The position numbers and the translations under genes were made by a program. Source: Prevotella sp. (GTDB taxonomy: Bacteria; Bacteroidota; Bacteroidia; Bacteroidales; Bacteroidaceae). Taken from it: a DNA stretch of 50,073 bases. How positions within the stretch are numbered: position 1 is the stretch's first letter; every line of letters starts with the position of its first letter. The notes beneath the pieces were generated by a model. It was not told the DNA's origin, made no database searches, and was given only the letters and a program-made list of their open reading frames with translations. Positions 15,862-24,552 of this stretch are shown piece by piece. The stretch spans positions 1 to 50,073 of the forward strand of contig JAFZSI010000037.1 in assembly GCA_017619445.1 (NCBI GenBank). The letters are read 5' to 3'.

Positions 15862-15878
15862 TTGGCACATTATTTGCA
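15862..15878 (+). promoter_or_regulatory. Sigma-54 (RpoN) type promoter upstream of htpG
   Basis: TTGGCAC, 5 bp, TTGCA: the -24 GG (15864-15865) and -12 GC (15876-15877) are separated by exactly 10 bp, as the YTGGCACG-N4-TTGCW consensus requires; only the G after CAC differs. No TAnnTTTG element is visible before htpG. Transcription would start near 15890, about 60 nt before the ATG. A TTGTTT/AAACAA dyad at 15737-15753 lies where an enhancer-binding protein site could be. Confidence 0.6.
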
Positions 15879-15951
15879 GAAAACATTCTGGATGAAGGAA
15901 GAATATTGAAGGATGAATCATGGATAATAAACAATAAAATCAAGTAAAGTT

Positions 15952-18006
15952 ATGCAAAAAGGTAACATCGGGGTTACTACCGAGAACATTTTCCCCGTCA
16001 TCAAAAAGTTCTTGTACAGCGATCATGAGATATTTCTGCGCGAGATGGTCAGCAATGCCATCGATGCCACCCAAAAGATGAAAACTCTGGCCGAAAAGGG
16101 CGATTTCAAGGGCGATTTGGGCGATTTGACCGTCCGCATTAGTCTCGACGAGAAGAAGGGCACGCTTACCATCAGCGACCGAGGCATTGGCATGACCGCC
16201 GAAGAGATTGACAAGTATATCAACCAGATTGCCTTCTCGGGTGTTACAGATTTCTTGGACAAATACAAGGATACGGCCAACGCCATCATCGGCCACTTCG
16301 GCCTGGGATTCTATTCCGCGTTCATGGTCAGCAAAAAGGTGGAGATCATCACGCGCAGCTATCAGGAAGGCGCACAAGCCGTGAAATGGACCTGCGACGG
16401 TTCGCCTGAATTCACCATCGAAGACACAGAAAAGGCCGACCGCGGCTCTGACATCGTGCTCTATATCGACGATGACTGCAAGGAATTTCTTGAGAAGCAG
16501 AAAATCCAGGAACTGCTCAATAAGTATTGCAAGTTCCTGCCCGTTCCTGTTGCATTCGGTAAGAAAACAGAGTGGAAAGACGGCAAGCAGGTGGATACCG
16601 AAGAGGACAATGTCATTAACAATGTTGAGCCCCTGTGGACCAAGACTCCATCAACACTCAAAGACGAGGATTACAAGCAGTTCTACCGTACACTCTACCC
16701 CATGCAGGACGAACCGCTGTTCTGGATACATCTTAATGTAGATTACCCATTCAACCTTACAGGCATTCTCTACTTCCCTCGAATCAAATCGAATATCGAG
16801 CTGCAACGCAATAAGATACAACTGTATTGCAACCAAGTATTCGTAACCGACCAGGTGGAAGGTATTGTACCCGAATTCCTTACTTTGCTGCATGGTGTCA
16901 TCGACTCTCCCGACATTCCTCTCAATGTTAGCCGTAGCTATTTACAGAGCGACCGCGATGTGAAGAAGATTTCCACTTACATTACTAAGAAAGTGGCCGA
17001 CCGACTGAACAGTATTTTCAAGGAAAACCGCAAGGAATATGAAGAAAAGTGGGACGACCTGAAGATTTTCATCCATTACGGCATGCTCTCGCAGGATGAT
17101 TTCTACGACCGCGCCAAGGACTTCGCCCTTTTGAAGGATGTTGACGGCAAATACTTCACTTTCGACGAGTACAAGATGCTTATCAAGGAGAACCAGACCG
17201 ACAAGGACGGCAACCTCGTCTATCTCTATGCCAACAACAAGGAGGAGCAATACACCTTCATCGAGGGCGCTCGTAACAAAGGCTACAGCGTGCTACTGAT
17301 GGACGGTGAGCTCGATACACCTGTGGTTTCCATGCTCGAACAGAAGCTTGAGAAGAGCCGCTTCACCCGTGTTGACGGCGATATCATCGACCGACTCATT
17401 GTCAAAGACGACGCCCCGAAGAACGAACTCGACAAGGAGCAGGCTGACAATTTGTCACAGGTATTCCGTTCTCAGATGCCAAAGCTCGATAAAGCCGAAT
17501 TTTATGTCGAGGTGCAGAGTTTGGGCGAGCAGTCGCAGCCAGTTGTCATTACCCAGAGCGAGTATATGCGCCGCATGAAAGACATGAGCCGCTTCCAGCC
17601 AGGAATGGCCTTCTACGGACAAATGCCCGACTCCTACAACTTGGTTCTCAACAGCGACCATCCACTCTTGAAGCGCGTACTCGACGATGCCACGGCCAAC
17701 ACAGCCGAGGCTTTGAAGCCCATTGAGGCCGAAATGAAAGGTCTTGACGCTCGTCTCGCTGCCATCAATCAGGCACAGAGCAAGAAAAAGTACGACGAGC
17801 TGACCCAGGAAGAGAAAGACGAGAGGAGCAATACGCAGAAGGCCATCGACGAGCAGCGTGACAAAAAGAACCAGCTCATTGCCGACTATGCAAAAGGCAA
17901 CAGCATTGTTCATCAGCTCATCGACCTCGCCCTACTGCAGAACGGAATGTTGAAAGGTGCTGCACTCGATACTTTCCTGAAACGTAGCGTTGAACTGATT
18001 AAATAG
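15952..18006 (+). CDS. htpG: Molecular chaperone HtpG (Hsp90)
   Basis: HtpG is the bacterial Hsp90, a dimeric ATP-driven chaperone of the cytoplasm. The 684-aa length suits Bacteroidetes. The GHKL ATPase motifs are present in the N-domain: EMVSNAIDATQKM (N box), SDRGIGMTAEE (G1), GHFGLGFYSAFMV (G2). The middle domain shows LNVSRSYLQSDRDVKKI with the catalytic-loop Arg. The C-terminal dimerisation region is ordinary. The start at 15952 follows AAGTAAAGTT. It stands alone between a sigma-54-like promoter and a terminator at 18051-18087. Confidence 0.97.
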   Translation: MQKGNIGVTTENIFPVIKKFLYSDHEIFLREMVSNAIDATQKMKTLAEKGDFKGDLGDLTVRISLDEKKGTLTISDRGIGMTAEEIDKYINQIAFSGVTDFLDKYKDTANAIIGHFGLGFYSAFMVSKKVEIITRSYQEGAQAVKWTCDGSPEFTIEDTEKADRGSDIVLYIDDDCKEFLEKQKIQELLNKYCKFLPVPVAFGKKTEWKDGKQVDTEEDNVINNVEPLWTKTPSTLKDEDYKQFYRTLYPMQDEPLFWIHLNVDYPFNLTGILYFPRIKSNIELQRNKIQLYCNQVFVTDQVEGIVPEFLTLLHGVIDSPDIPLNVSRSYLQSDRDVKKISTYITKKVADRLNSIFKENRKEYEEKWDDLKIFIHYGMLSQDDFYDRAKDFALLKDVDGKYFTFDEYKMLIKENQTDKDGNLVYLYANNKEEQYTFIEGARNKGYSVLLMDGELDTPVVSMLEQKLEKSRFTRVDGDIIDRLIVKDDAPKNELDKEQADNLSQVFRSQMPKLDKAEFYVEVQSLGEQSQPVVITQSEYMRRMKDMSRFQPGMAFYGQMPDSYNLVLNSDHPLLKRVLDDATANTAEALKPIEAEMKGLDARLAAINQAQSKKKYDELTQEEKDERSNTQKAIDEQRDKKNQLIADYAKGNSIVHQLIDLALLQNGMLKGAALDTFLKRSVELIK

Positions 18007-18050
18007 AATAAACGGCTAAAGCAATGCTTTAACCATATACACATTCTATA

Positions 18051-18087
18051 AAGCAGGCACATCACTCGTTGGTGTGCCTGCTTTTTC
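18051..18087 (+). terminator. Intrinsic terminator of htpG
   Basis: AAGCAGGCACA (18051-18061) pairs perfectly with TGTGCCTGCTT (18073-18083), followed by a T-rich tail. It lies 45 bp after the htpG stop. Confidence 0.92.
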
Positions 18088-18098
18088 TTATAAGGACA

Positions 18099-18246
18099 CA
18101 ACGCTTCGTATAGTTTCCACGACGTATTACTATGTTTTAGTAAACCTACACTTTACGTTCACAAAGCGGCACTTTACGTTCACAAAGTGGCACTTTACGA
18201 ACACAAAGTGGCACTTTACATTCAAATTTTCTAGAGAATTCATACA
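18099..18246 (+). repeat. 21/22-bp modular repeat, copy 2 (six units and one core)
   Basis: Six 21-bp units begin at 18099, 18120, 18141, 18162, 18183 and 18204 without gaps; the last four are near identical (CAAAGTGGCACTTTACG type). A 22-bp core starting AATTTTCTAGAGAATT follows at 18225. The units closely resemble the first unit after the core at 36.8 kb (TAAACCTAC shared with 18141). The array fills the gap between the htpG terminator and the rpsA promoter region. Confidence 0.92.
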
Positions 18247-18453
18247 TACTTCTTCACGTTGCTTTTTCCATCCTTAGCTTGGCAGAAACAGCACTTGACT
18301 TTGTGCTTGCATTTGTTGATTATTGGACAAATAATGCACTAAATAGAACAACAGACATTGGTTTATGGGGCAGAAATATAGAAAAAGTGTTAAAAAAGTT
18401 GTTGCCAGAGAAAATAATCTGTTATAGATACGGTGTAAGTATCTAAAATGTTG

Positions 18454-18461
18454 TACCTTTG
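18454..18461 (+). promoter_or_regulatory. -7 element for rpsA
   Basis: TACCTTTG, 85 bp before the start codon; no clear -33 TTTG. The leader is about 79 nt long. Confidence 0.65.
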
Positions 18462-18471
18462 CAGCCGCTTT

Positions 18472-18483
18472 CGCGTATACGCG
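18472..18483 (+). promoter_or_regulatory. Palindrome in the rpsA leader
   Basis: CGCGTATACGCG is a perfect 12-bp palindrome just downstream of the predicted transcript start. It could form a leader hairpin used in autoregulation of S1, or bind a dimeric regulator; neither is shown. Confidence 0.4.
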
Positions 18484-18546
18484 CGGAAACATAATTCACA
18501 TAAAGTCTAACTTTATTAATTTCAAACTTATTTTTTTATTATTATC

Positions 18547-20316
18547 ATGTCAAATTTAAAGAACGTACAGCCATTGGAAGACTTCAACTGGGAAGAATTT
18601 GAGAATGGCACAAGTGTGGACATCAGCAAGGCTGACCTTCAGAAGGCTTATGACGAGACGCTGAACAAGGTTGCTGACCATCAGGTTGTTGACGGTAAGG
18701 TGATTAGCGTTGACAAGAAAGAAGTAATCGTGAACATCGGTTACAAGAGCGACGGTATTATCCCCGCCAGCGAATTCCGTTACAACCCCGACCTCAAGGT
18801 GGGCGACACCGTTGAGGTTTATGTGGAGAATGCCGAGGACAAGAAAGGCCAGCTGGTGCTCTCTCACAAGAAGGCTCGCCTGAGCAAGAGCTGGGAGCGC
18901 GTTAACGCCGCTCTCGAGAACGAGGATGTTATTCAGGGCTACATCAAGTGCCGCACCAAGGGTGGCATGATTGTCGATGTGTTCGGTATTGAGGCATTCC
19001 TGCCCGGCAGCCAGATTGACGTTCACCCCATACGCGACTACGACATGTTCGTGGGCAAGACCATGGAGTTCAAGGTTGTGAAAATCAACCAGGAGTTCCG
19101 CAACGTGGTTGTGTCGCACAAGGCTCTTATCGAGGCAGAGCTCGAGGCTCAGAAGCGCGAGATTATCTCTAAGCTCGAAAAGGGTCAGATTCTTGAAGGT
19201 ACCGTTAAGAACATCACCAGCTACGGCGTATTCGTCGATCTGGGTGGTGTTGACGGACTCATCCACATTACAGACCTTTCTTGGGGCCGCGTAAGCGATC
19301 CTCGCGAGGTTGTACAACTCGACCAAAAGATCAATGTTGTGATTCTCGACTTCGACGACGAGAAGAAGCGCATTGCCCTCGGTCTGAAACAACTCACTCC
19401 GCATCCTTGGGATGCTCTTGACAGCGAGCTGAAGGTGGGCGACCACGTGAAGGGTAAGGTAGTTGTCATCGCCGACTACGGCGCATTCGTTGAGATTGCA
19501 CCGGGCGTTGAAGGCCTGATTCACGTCAGCGAAATGTCTTGGAGCCAGCACCTGCGCTCTGCACAGGAGTTCATGCACGTTGGCGACGAGGTGGAGGCAG
19601 TAATCCTGACTCTCGACCGCGACGAGCGTAAGATGAGCCTCGGCATCAAGCAGCTGAAGGAAGACCCGTGGGAGACCATCGAGGTGAAATATCCTGTTGG
19701 CTCAAAGCACACTGCCAAGGTTCGCAACTTCACAAACTTCGGCATCTTCGTAGAGCTTGAGGAAGGTGTGGACGGTCTGATTCACATCAGCGACCTCAGC
19801 TGGACTAAGAAGGTGAAGCATCCCTCTGAGTTCACACAGGTGGGCGCAGAAATCGACGTTGTCGTTCTGGAGATAGACAAGGAGAACCGTCGTCTGAGCC
19901 TTGGTCACAAGCAGCTCGAGGACAATCCTTGGGACACCTATGAGACGCTCTACACTCCCGGTTCTGTTCACACAGGTAAGATTACCGAGCTGCTCGACAA
20001 GGGTGCTGTAATCGCTTTGAACGAAGGCGGCGAAGGTTTTGCCACTCCGAAGCACTTGGTGAAGGAAGACGGCACTCAGGCCCAGCAGGGCGAGGAGCTC
20101 GACTTCAAAGTCATCGAGTTTGTGAAGGAAACCAAGCGCATCATCCTCTCTCACAGCCGTACTTTCGAGGAGGCTAAGGAAGAGAAGCCCGCACGCAAGG
20201 CTCGTCAGCCCAAGAAGGAAGAGGCTCCCGTTATCAACAACGTGGCTGCCGGTACCACACTGGGCGACATCGACGCACTTGCTGAGCTCAAGGCTAAGAT
20301 GGAGAAAGGTGAATAA
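18547..20316 (+). CDS. rpsA: 30S ribosomal protein S1
   Basis: The 589-aa protein has six S1 (OB-fold) RNA-binding repeats, roughly at residues 40-107, 125-190, 208-277, 295-362, 380-448 and 465-530. Clear repeat signatures are VDGKVISVDKKEVIVNIGYK, GTVKNITSYGVFVDLGGVDG, GKVVVIADYGAFVEIAPGVE and AKVRNFTNFGIFVELEEGVD. A Lys/Glu-rich tail (KEEKPARKARQPKKEE) ends the protein. S1 brings mRNA to the 30S subunit; in Bacteroidetes, where Shine-Dalgarno use is weak, it is thought to favour A-rich upstream sequences. It stands alone with its own promoter and terminator. Confidence 0.96.
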   Translation: MSNLKNVQPLEDFNWEEFENGTSVDISKADLQKAYDETLNKVADHQVVDGKVISVDKKEVIVNIGYKSDGIIPASEFRYNPDLKVGDTVEVYVENAEDKKGQLVLSHKKARLSKSWERVNAALENEDVIQGYIKCRTKGGMIVDVFGIEAFLPGSQIDVHPIRDYDMFVGKTMEFKVVKINQEFRNVVVSHKALIEAELEAQKREIISKLEKGQILEGTVKNITSYGVFVDLGGVDGLIHITDLSWGRVSDPREVVQLDQKINVVILDFDDEKKRIALGLKQLTPHPWDALDSELKVGDHVKGKVVVIADYGAFVEIAPGVEGLIHVSEMSWSQHLRSAQEFMHVGDEVEAVILTLDRDERKMSLGIKQLKEDPWETIEVKYPVGSKHTAKVRNFTNFGIFVELEEGVDGLIHISDLSWTKKVKHPSEFTQVGAEIDVVVLEIDKENRRLSLGHKQLEDNPWDTYETLYTPGSVHTGKITELLDKGAVIALNEGGEGFATPKHLVKEDGTQAQQGEELDFKVIEFVKETKRIILSHSRTFEEAKEEKPARKARQPKKEEAPVINNVAAGTTLGDIDALAELKAKMEKGE

Positions 20317-20356
20317 GCGAAAGTGAAATTCGCGCGGTTCACAACCACAATCCACT

Positions 20357-20386
20357 AAGGCGGACGCAATAACGTCCGCCTTTTTT
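20357..20386 (+). terminator. Intrinsic terminator of rpsA
   Basis: AAGGCGGACG pairs perfectly with CGTCCGCCTT around CAATAA, then six T, 41 bp after the rpsA stop. Confidence 0.94.
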
Positions 20387-20447
20387 CGTTATCTTTTCAG
20401 AAGAAAACAACGGTTTGTCCGAATTAATCCTTCATTGAGAAACGCCT

Positions 20448-21698
20448 ATGAAACGAACGATTACCCTACTCTATTGCTTGCTCGTCGTGGCTGCATGGAC
20501 TTGCACGGCCAGCGCGCACAACATATTCAGCAACAACGTGAAGTCGTTGCAGGTGATGGTCAATGGCGACTGGCGTTCGATGCCCGTCATGCGCTTAGGC
20601 ACAAACGACCGGCTTTACATCGGATTTGATGAGCTTTCGCACGATTTCCACCGGATGAAATACCGCATTGAGCATCTGGAAATCGATGGAAGCGTGAGCC
20701 AGGAAATCTTCGAGAGCGACTATCTGGTAGGAATGAACGACCTGTTGATTGACGATTACGAGCAGTCTGTCAACACCAACCTGCTTTATACGCACTATAG
20801 CATCAATATTCCCCACGACCGTTGCCATCTGAAGCTGAGTGGCAACTACCGTCTGCGCGTTTTCGATGAGGATAACGACGACGAGCTGGTGCTCGAGGCT
20901 TTTTTCTATGTGGTTGAACCGCTGATGAATGTAGGGCTGTCGGTTGACACCAACACCGATATTGACTACAACGCCCAGCACCAGCAGGTGAGCATGACGG
21001 TGAACTACAATAATGTGCGTGTGACGAATCCTGATGACCAGATTTTCACCCTTGTCTATCAGAATGGCATCAACAGCATCGCTGAAAAACGTGTCAACGT
21101 GCGCCCCAATCTGCGCAACGACCACAGTTTGCAGTGGGTGCACAACAAAGCGCTCATCTTCAAGGCTGGCAACGAGTTCCGTAAGTTTGAAATGCTGGAT
21201 GTTGACCGCAATTCCATGGGTATTGAGCGGGTGAGATGGGACGGCGAACTGTTCAATGCGTGGCTTTTCACCGATGAGCCGCGACCCAACTATCTTACCG
21301 ATGTTGATGCCGACGGCGCGTTTATTATCCGCAACAGCTACAACAGCGAGATTGATTATACGTGCGAATACATAAAGGTGCATTTCACGTTGAAATCGCC
21401 GTTTTCTGACTTTTGTCCGGTCATCAACGGTGCCTGGACCAACGAGGGCGAAACCAGCCAGTACAACATGCAGTGGGATGAAGAGCAACAGTTGTGGAAT
21501 GCCACCATTCTGCTAAAACAAGGCTACTATAACTACCAATATCTGCTTCCGCAATCATCGGAAGGCGATTTTATCGGGCTTCCCTCTGAGGGAAACTACT
21601 TTCAGACCGAAAACCGCTATCAGGCTTTCGTCTATTATAAACCCATTGGGGCACGCACCTGGCAGCTGGTAGGCTATCAGCAGGTGACGATGAAATAA
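20448..21698 (+). CDS. Type IX secretion system plug protein (DUF5103)
   Basis: The 416-aa protein has a signal peptide ending TASAHN and then the layout of the DUF5103/T9SS plug family: an N-terminal beta-domain with GTNDRLYIGFDELSHDFHRM, YRIEHLEIDG, DYEQSVNTNLLYTHYSINIP and SGNYRLRVFDEDNDDELVLE, followed by a longer beta-rich C-terminal part with NGAWTNEGETSQYNMQWDEE and YQYLLPQSS. In Flavobacteria this protein plugs the empty SprA (Sov) translocon of the type IX secretion system. No other T9SS gene is in the window. The start at 20448 gives a sound signal peptide. Confidence 0.85.
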   Translation: MKRTITLLYCLLVVAAWTCTASAHNIFSNNVKSLQVMVNGDWRSMPVMRLGTNDRLYIGFDELSHDFHRMKYRIEHLEIDGSVSQEIFESDYLVGMNDLLIDDYEQSVNTNLLYTHYSINIPHDRCHLKLSGNYRLRVFDEDNDDELVLEAFFYVVEPLMNVGLSVDTNTDIDYNAQHQQVSMTVNYNNVRVTNPDDQIFTLVYQNGINSIAEKRVNVRPNLRNDHSLQWVHNKALIFKAGNEFRKFEMLDVDRNSMGIERVRWDGELFNAWLFTDEPRPNYLTDVDADGAFIIRNSYNSEIDYTCEYIKVHFTLKSPFSDFCPVINGAWTNEGETSQYNMQWDEEQQLWNATILLKQGYYNYQYLLPQSSEGDFIGLPSEGNYFQTENRYQAFVYYKPIGARTWQLVGYQQVTMK

Positions 21699-21757
21699 GG
21701 CTCGGAAATGAATGTCTTTGGTAAAGCGCGGTATTCCCTAAAAGAACCCGGAAGAAC

Positions 21758-22960
21758 CTAACCTCTGTTCTTCAGCAGCCGGTCCATTTCGTCGAACTGC
21801 TTACCCATGTTCAGGTTCAGATAGACATTATAGAGCGCAGGAGCCCATTTGTCTTTCTGGTCGGGAGCCAACGCGCGGAAACGTTCAAGATAAGGAAGAG
21901 CTTTCTTGTAGTAGCCTTTGATTTGGCTGCGCTTGGTGCGCGACTTTGAAATTCTGTCCATTTCAACGGCCAAATTCGAATATGCCAGGCCTGCATTCAA
22001 ATATGCGTCGGCCAACGAGTCGTTGCGCGCGATGAGTGAGTCGCAAATGGCGATGCATTCGGCATAATGGCCAATGTTCAGCAACACATTGCTTTTGGCA
22101 AACAGAAAAACTTCATTCGTATCGTTGTATTCCAGCAGACGGTCAACAACTGCCAGGGCCGAGTCGGGCTGGTTGTTCTGCGTGAAATGCTCAAGCAACC
22201 GGGGATAGAAATACGGAAAGGTTGGCTCATGGCTGAAACCGCTTCGAAGCGAGCAGACATACTGCTTCTGGTTGCCCATCAGCCGATAGGTTTCTGCCAA
22301 ATATTGAAGCACATAGCTTCTGTTTGCTGTGTCGCGAAGGGCAAGGTCGCGGTATTTCAGCGTCTTTAGCGTGTCTTGCAGATGGAAACCGCAGTACAAA
22401 GCACGGTATGCGGCCAAGGGAAGCCTTTGGTCGGTGGAATCGAGTTTCTCGTTACTAAAAAGAGGCTGCCGTGCACAGTCGATATAGGTATCAAAAAAGT
22501 CGAATCCATCGGCATAATTCTGTTTCAACATCTGAAAAACGCCGCCGTTATAGAGATTTGCCCTGTGCGACATTAGGAAAGCGGCATGCTTTTGTCGGTA
22601 TTTCAAATTGACGCGCCCCTTTTTGTTTGGCTTGGCATCAAGACTGTCAAGCGTCTGGAGGGTGTTGAACATTTTTCTTACCGAAACAAACAGGTTCAAC
22701 GTGTCGTATTTCTGCCGCAAGTATAATTTCTCGTTGCCTTGCTCGTATTGTTTGCGGATGGCTTCGAACAAAACAAGATAGATTTTCTCGTTTTGCCAGT
22801 TGGCTGAGTCTTTCAGCAATCTTGTCATCAATTGCTCAGCCTTGTCGAAGTTCTTGCCACTCTTAATAAAAGCCCGTGCCTGATCCATCTCTTTTTTCTG
22901 AGCGTTCATGCACGGTATTAGGGTTATCAAGAGAAGCGCCATGAATATCGTTCGCTTCAT
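21758..22960 (-). CDS. Exported TPR protein 1
   Basis: The 400-aa protein begins with a signal peptide (LITLIPCMNAQ), then helical repeats of TPR type: FIKSGKNFDKAEQLMTRLLK, an insert with several Tyr/Arg-rich segments, and clearer TPRs near residues 225-350 (PDSALAVVDRLLEYNDTNEV, IGHYAECIAICDSLI, AYLNAGLAYSNLAVEM). It resembles the two exported TPR proteins at 23316 and 24553 in length and plan, so the three are probable paralogues. Function unknown; a periplasmic scaffold is a reasonable guess. It converges on the plug-protein gene. Confidence 0.82.
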   Translation of the reverse strand: MKRTIFMALLLITLIPCMNAQKKEMDQARAFIKSGKNFDKAEQLMTRLLKDSANWQNEKIYLVLFEAIRKQYEQGNEKLYLRQKYDTLNLFVSVRKMFNTLQTLDSLDAKPNKKGRVNLKYRQKHAAFLMSHRANLYNGGVFQMLKQNYADGFDFFDTYIDCARQPLFSNEKLDSTDQRLPLAAYRALYCGFHLQDTLKTLKYRDLALRDTANRSYVLQYLAETYRLMGNQKQYVCSLRSGFSHEPTFPYFYPRLLEHFTQNNQPDSALAVVDRLLEYNDTNEVFLFAKSNVLLNIGHYAECIAICDSLIARNDSLADAYLNAGLAYSNLAVEMDRISKSRTKRSQIKGYYKKALPYLERFRALAPDQKDKWAPALYNVYLNLNMGKQFDEMDRLLKNRG

Positions 22961-23054
22961 ATTGGTATTTCAAACGGAATGTTTGCACGTGCAAAATTAC
23001 ACATAAAATTCTACACACCGCTACCTAATTAAAGAATATTATCAATTAAGCGCA

Positions 23055-23287
23055 AATTTTCTAGAAAATGTTTGGCCAAAGCATCGGTTTATGACAGCAA
23101 AGCATCGGTTTATTCTCGCAAAGAATCGGTTTGTTTGTGCAAAGCATTGAGTTGTGAAAACAGAGTGCGGCTTTACGACTGAATTTTCTAGAAAATTTGC
23201 GAATAAACCGCCGCTTTAGAAAAACAAACAGCAACACCACGATTTTGGCGCTGCTGTTTGTTGTTCTAAGATGATGAATTGTTGTTC
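23055..23287 (+). repeat. 21/22-bp modular repeat, copy 3 (two cores, nine units)
   Basis: Core at 23055 (contains ATTTTCTAGAAAAT), units at 23077, 23098, 23119, 23140 and 23161, second core at 23182, units at 23204, 23225, 23246 and 23267, all in unbroken register. The first four units start CAAAGC or CAAAGA. The right part folds into a hairpin (arms about 23213-23234 and 23253-23271, with ACAAACAGCA/TGCTGTTTGT at the centre). It reaches to within 30 bp of the stop codon of TPR gene 2. Confidence 0.92.
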
Positions 23288-23315
23288 AAAGTATGAGAAT
23301 TGACGGAAAAATCGC

Positions 23316-24425
23316 CTATTTTAGTTTTGCCATTTTGGCAATCTCCTTTGCCTTCGACTTCTCCCCGAGATGGTAGTAAGCCTGATAGAGCGGCTTTGCC
23401 CAGTTTACGATTTTGCGTTCGGGGTCAAACACACGGCAACGCTCCAACAGATTTCTTCCTTCGGTGAACCAGCGCCGCTCTTTGGTGTCAATGCCCTTCG
23501 AAACATGGCACAACCCGCTGTTAAACATTGCCTGGAGAAAGTTGGGATCCAGTGCCAGCGCTTTGTTGAAACCCTCTATGGCCTTATCCCAGTTGCGGTC
23601 GTCCATCTCAACCTCACCATAGAGTGCCCATTTCTTCTTGTCCATATTGTCGAGCTTCACTTCCTCGCGAACAAACTGCTTCAGTTCCTGTTCATGTCCA
23701 GGTTGGGTGTAGTATTCCATGAGCAGACCAAAATAATAGCTGTTGGTGGGGAACCGCAAATGAAGCGCGTCGAGAGCCTCGATGTATTGCAGCGTGTCTT
23801 CCTTCGTGATGCAGCTCTCTTTGATGATGGCAATTTTCAGTTCGGCAGCTTCTTGGGCATATTCCTCATCCGAAAGAGCCACGGCAAGAAACTTATTGGC
23901 AGCATCGTAGTCTTTTGCCTGATATGAAGCCTGAGACGCGTAGAAGGCGCACTGCCCGTAGTATGGGTCAGATTCAGGATTTAAGTCGCTGAACAACGTG
24001 GTGTGGCGACAATTCAGATAAAGGTCGAAACAGTCCATTGCCCTGCTGTAATAACCCTTGTGGTAGGCATCCAAACCTGCGTCAATCACCTTAGGGCGAG
24101 CCCTGAGCAGGCGTTCGTGATTCATTTTGCGGTATTTTGTACGCTCCTCGATGCCTTTGTTTGCCAACACGTCATACATATCGCACAAAATGCCCGCTTT
24201 CAACGCCAAAACAGCCGCGTCGTTAGCAGGTGAAATGAGTGCAGAATCGACAATCAGATTATAGTATCCGGCTTTATCCTTATCGGTGAGCTCGTTTATC
24301 CCTTTAAAATGCAGGATGTCTTCGTTCACACTGGTGTGTTTGATGGTATATATTTCGTTTTGTTCCTGTGCAAAGGCAACGGAACAAATCATGAAGCCAG
24401 CGATAAGGCTGTAGAGTCGGAACAT
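23316..24425 (-). CDS. Exported TPR protein 2
   Basis: The 369-aa protein carries a signal peptide (FMICSVAFAQ) and several TPRs, most clearly AYHKGYYSRAMDCFDLYLNC, AKDYDAANKFLAVALSDEEY and the classic NWDKAIEGFNKALALDPNFL with MFNSGLCHVSKG after it. It ends in GEKSKAKEIAKMAKLK. It lies between the two other exported TPR genes on the same strand, but a terminator (24478-24534) upstream and a repeat array downstream suggest separate transcripts. Function unknown. Confidence 0.84.
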   Translation of the reverse strand: MFRLYSLIAGFMICSVAFAQEQNEIYTIKHTSVNEDILHFKGINELTDKDKAGYYNLIVDSALISPANDAAVLALKAGILCDMYDVLANKGIEERTKYRKMNHERLLRARPKVIDAGLDAYHKGYYSRAMDCFDLYLNCRHTTLFSDLNPESDPYYGQCAFYASQASYQAKDYDAANKFLAVALSDEEYAQEAAELKIAIIKESCITKEDTLQYIEALDALHLRFPTNSYYFGLLMEYYTQPGHEQELKQFVREEVKLDNMDKKKWALYGEVEMDDRNWDKAIEGFNKALALDPNFLQAMFNSGLCHVSKGIDTKERRWFTEGRNLLERCRVFDPERKIVNWAKPLYQAYYHLGEKSKAKEIAKMAKLK

Positions 24426-24477
24426 GGAAATGAAATTAAGGTTAGAAATGATAAAGAAAAGATTGATAAACGAGAGA

Positions 24478-24534
24478 ACAAAAGAAAAAGAATGAAAAGC
24501 GGAAGGAAAAACAATCCGTTTCCGCTTTCCATTC
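24478..24534 (-). terminator. Intrinsic terminator of TPR gene 3
   Basis: On the minus strand GAATGGAAAGCGGAA pairs with TTCCGCTTTTCATTC (one mismatch in 15), followed by a T-rich run, 19 bp after the stop of the 24553-25749 gene. Confidence 0.88.
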
Positions 24535-24552
24535 TTAAGTCTTCAGTTAAGC

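Larger units (their letters stand above)
18247..18546. other. rpsA upstream region
   Basis: Apart from the rpsA -7 element (18454-18461) and a leader palindrome (18472-18483) this AT-rich stretch shows no gene. A T-rich and A-rich portion (about 18360-18420) may act as an UP-like region. Confidence 0.5.

Noticed and set aside
18099-18246. CRISPR array (short direct repeats)
   Set aside because: Units are 21 bp with no constant repeat separated by unique spacers of similar size, variation is spread over the unit, and no cas genes are present.
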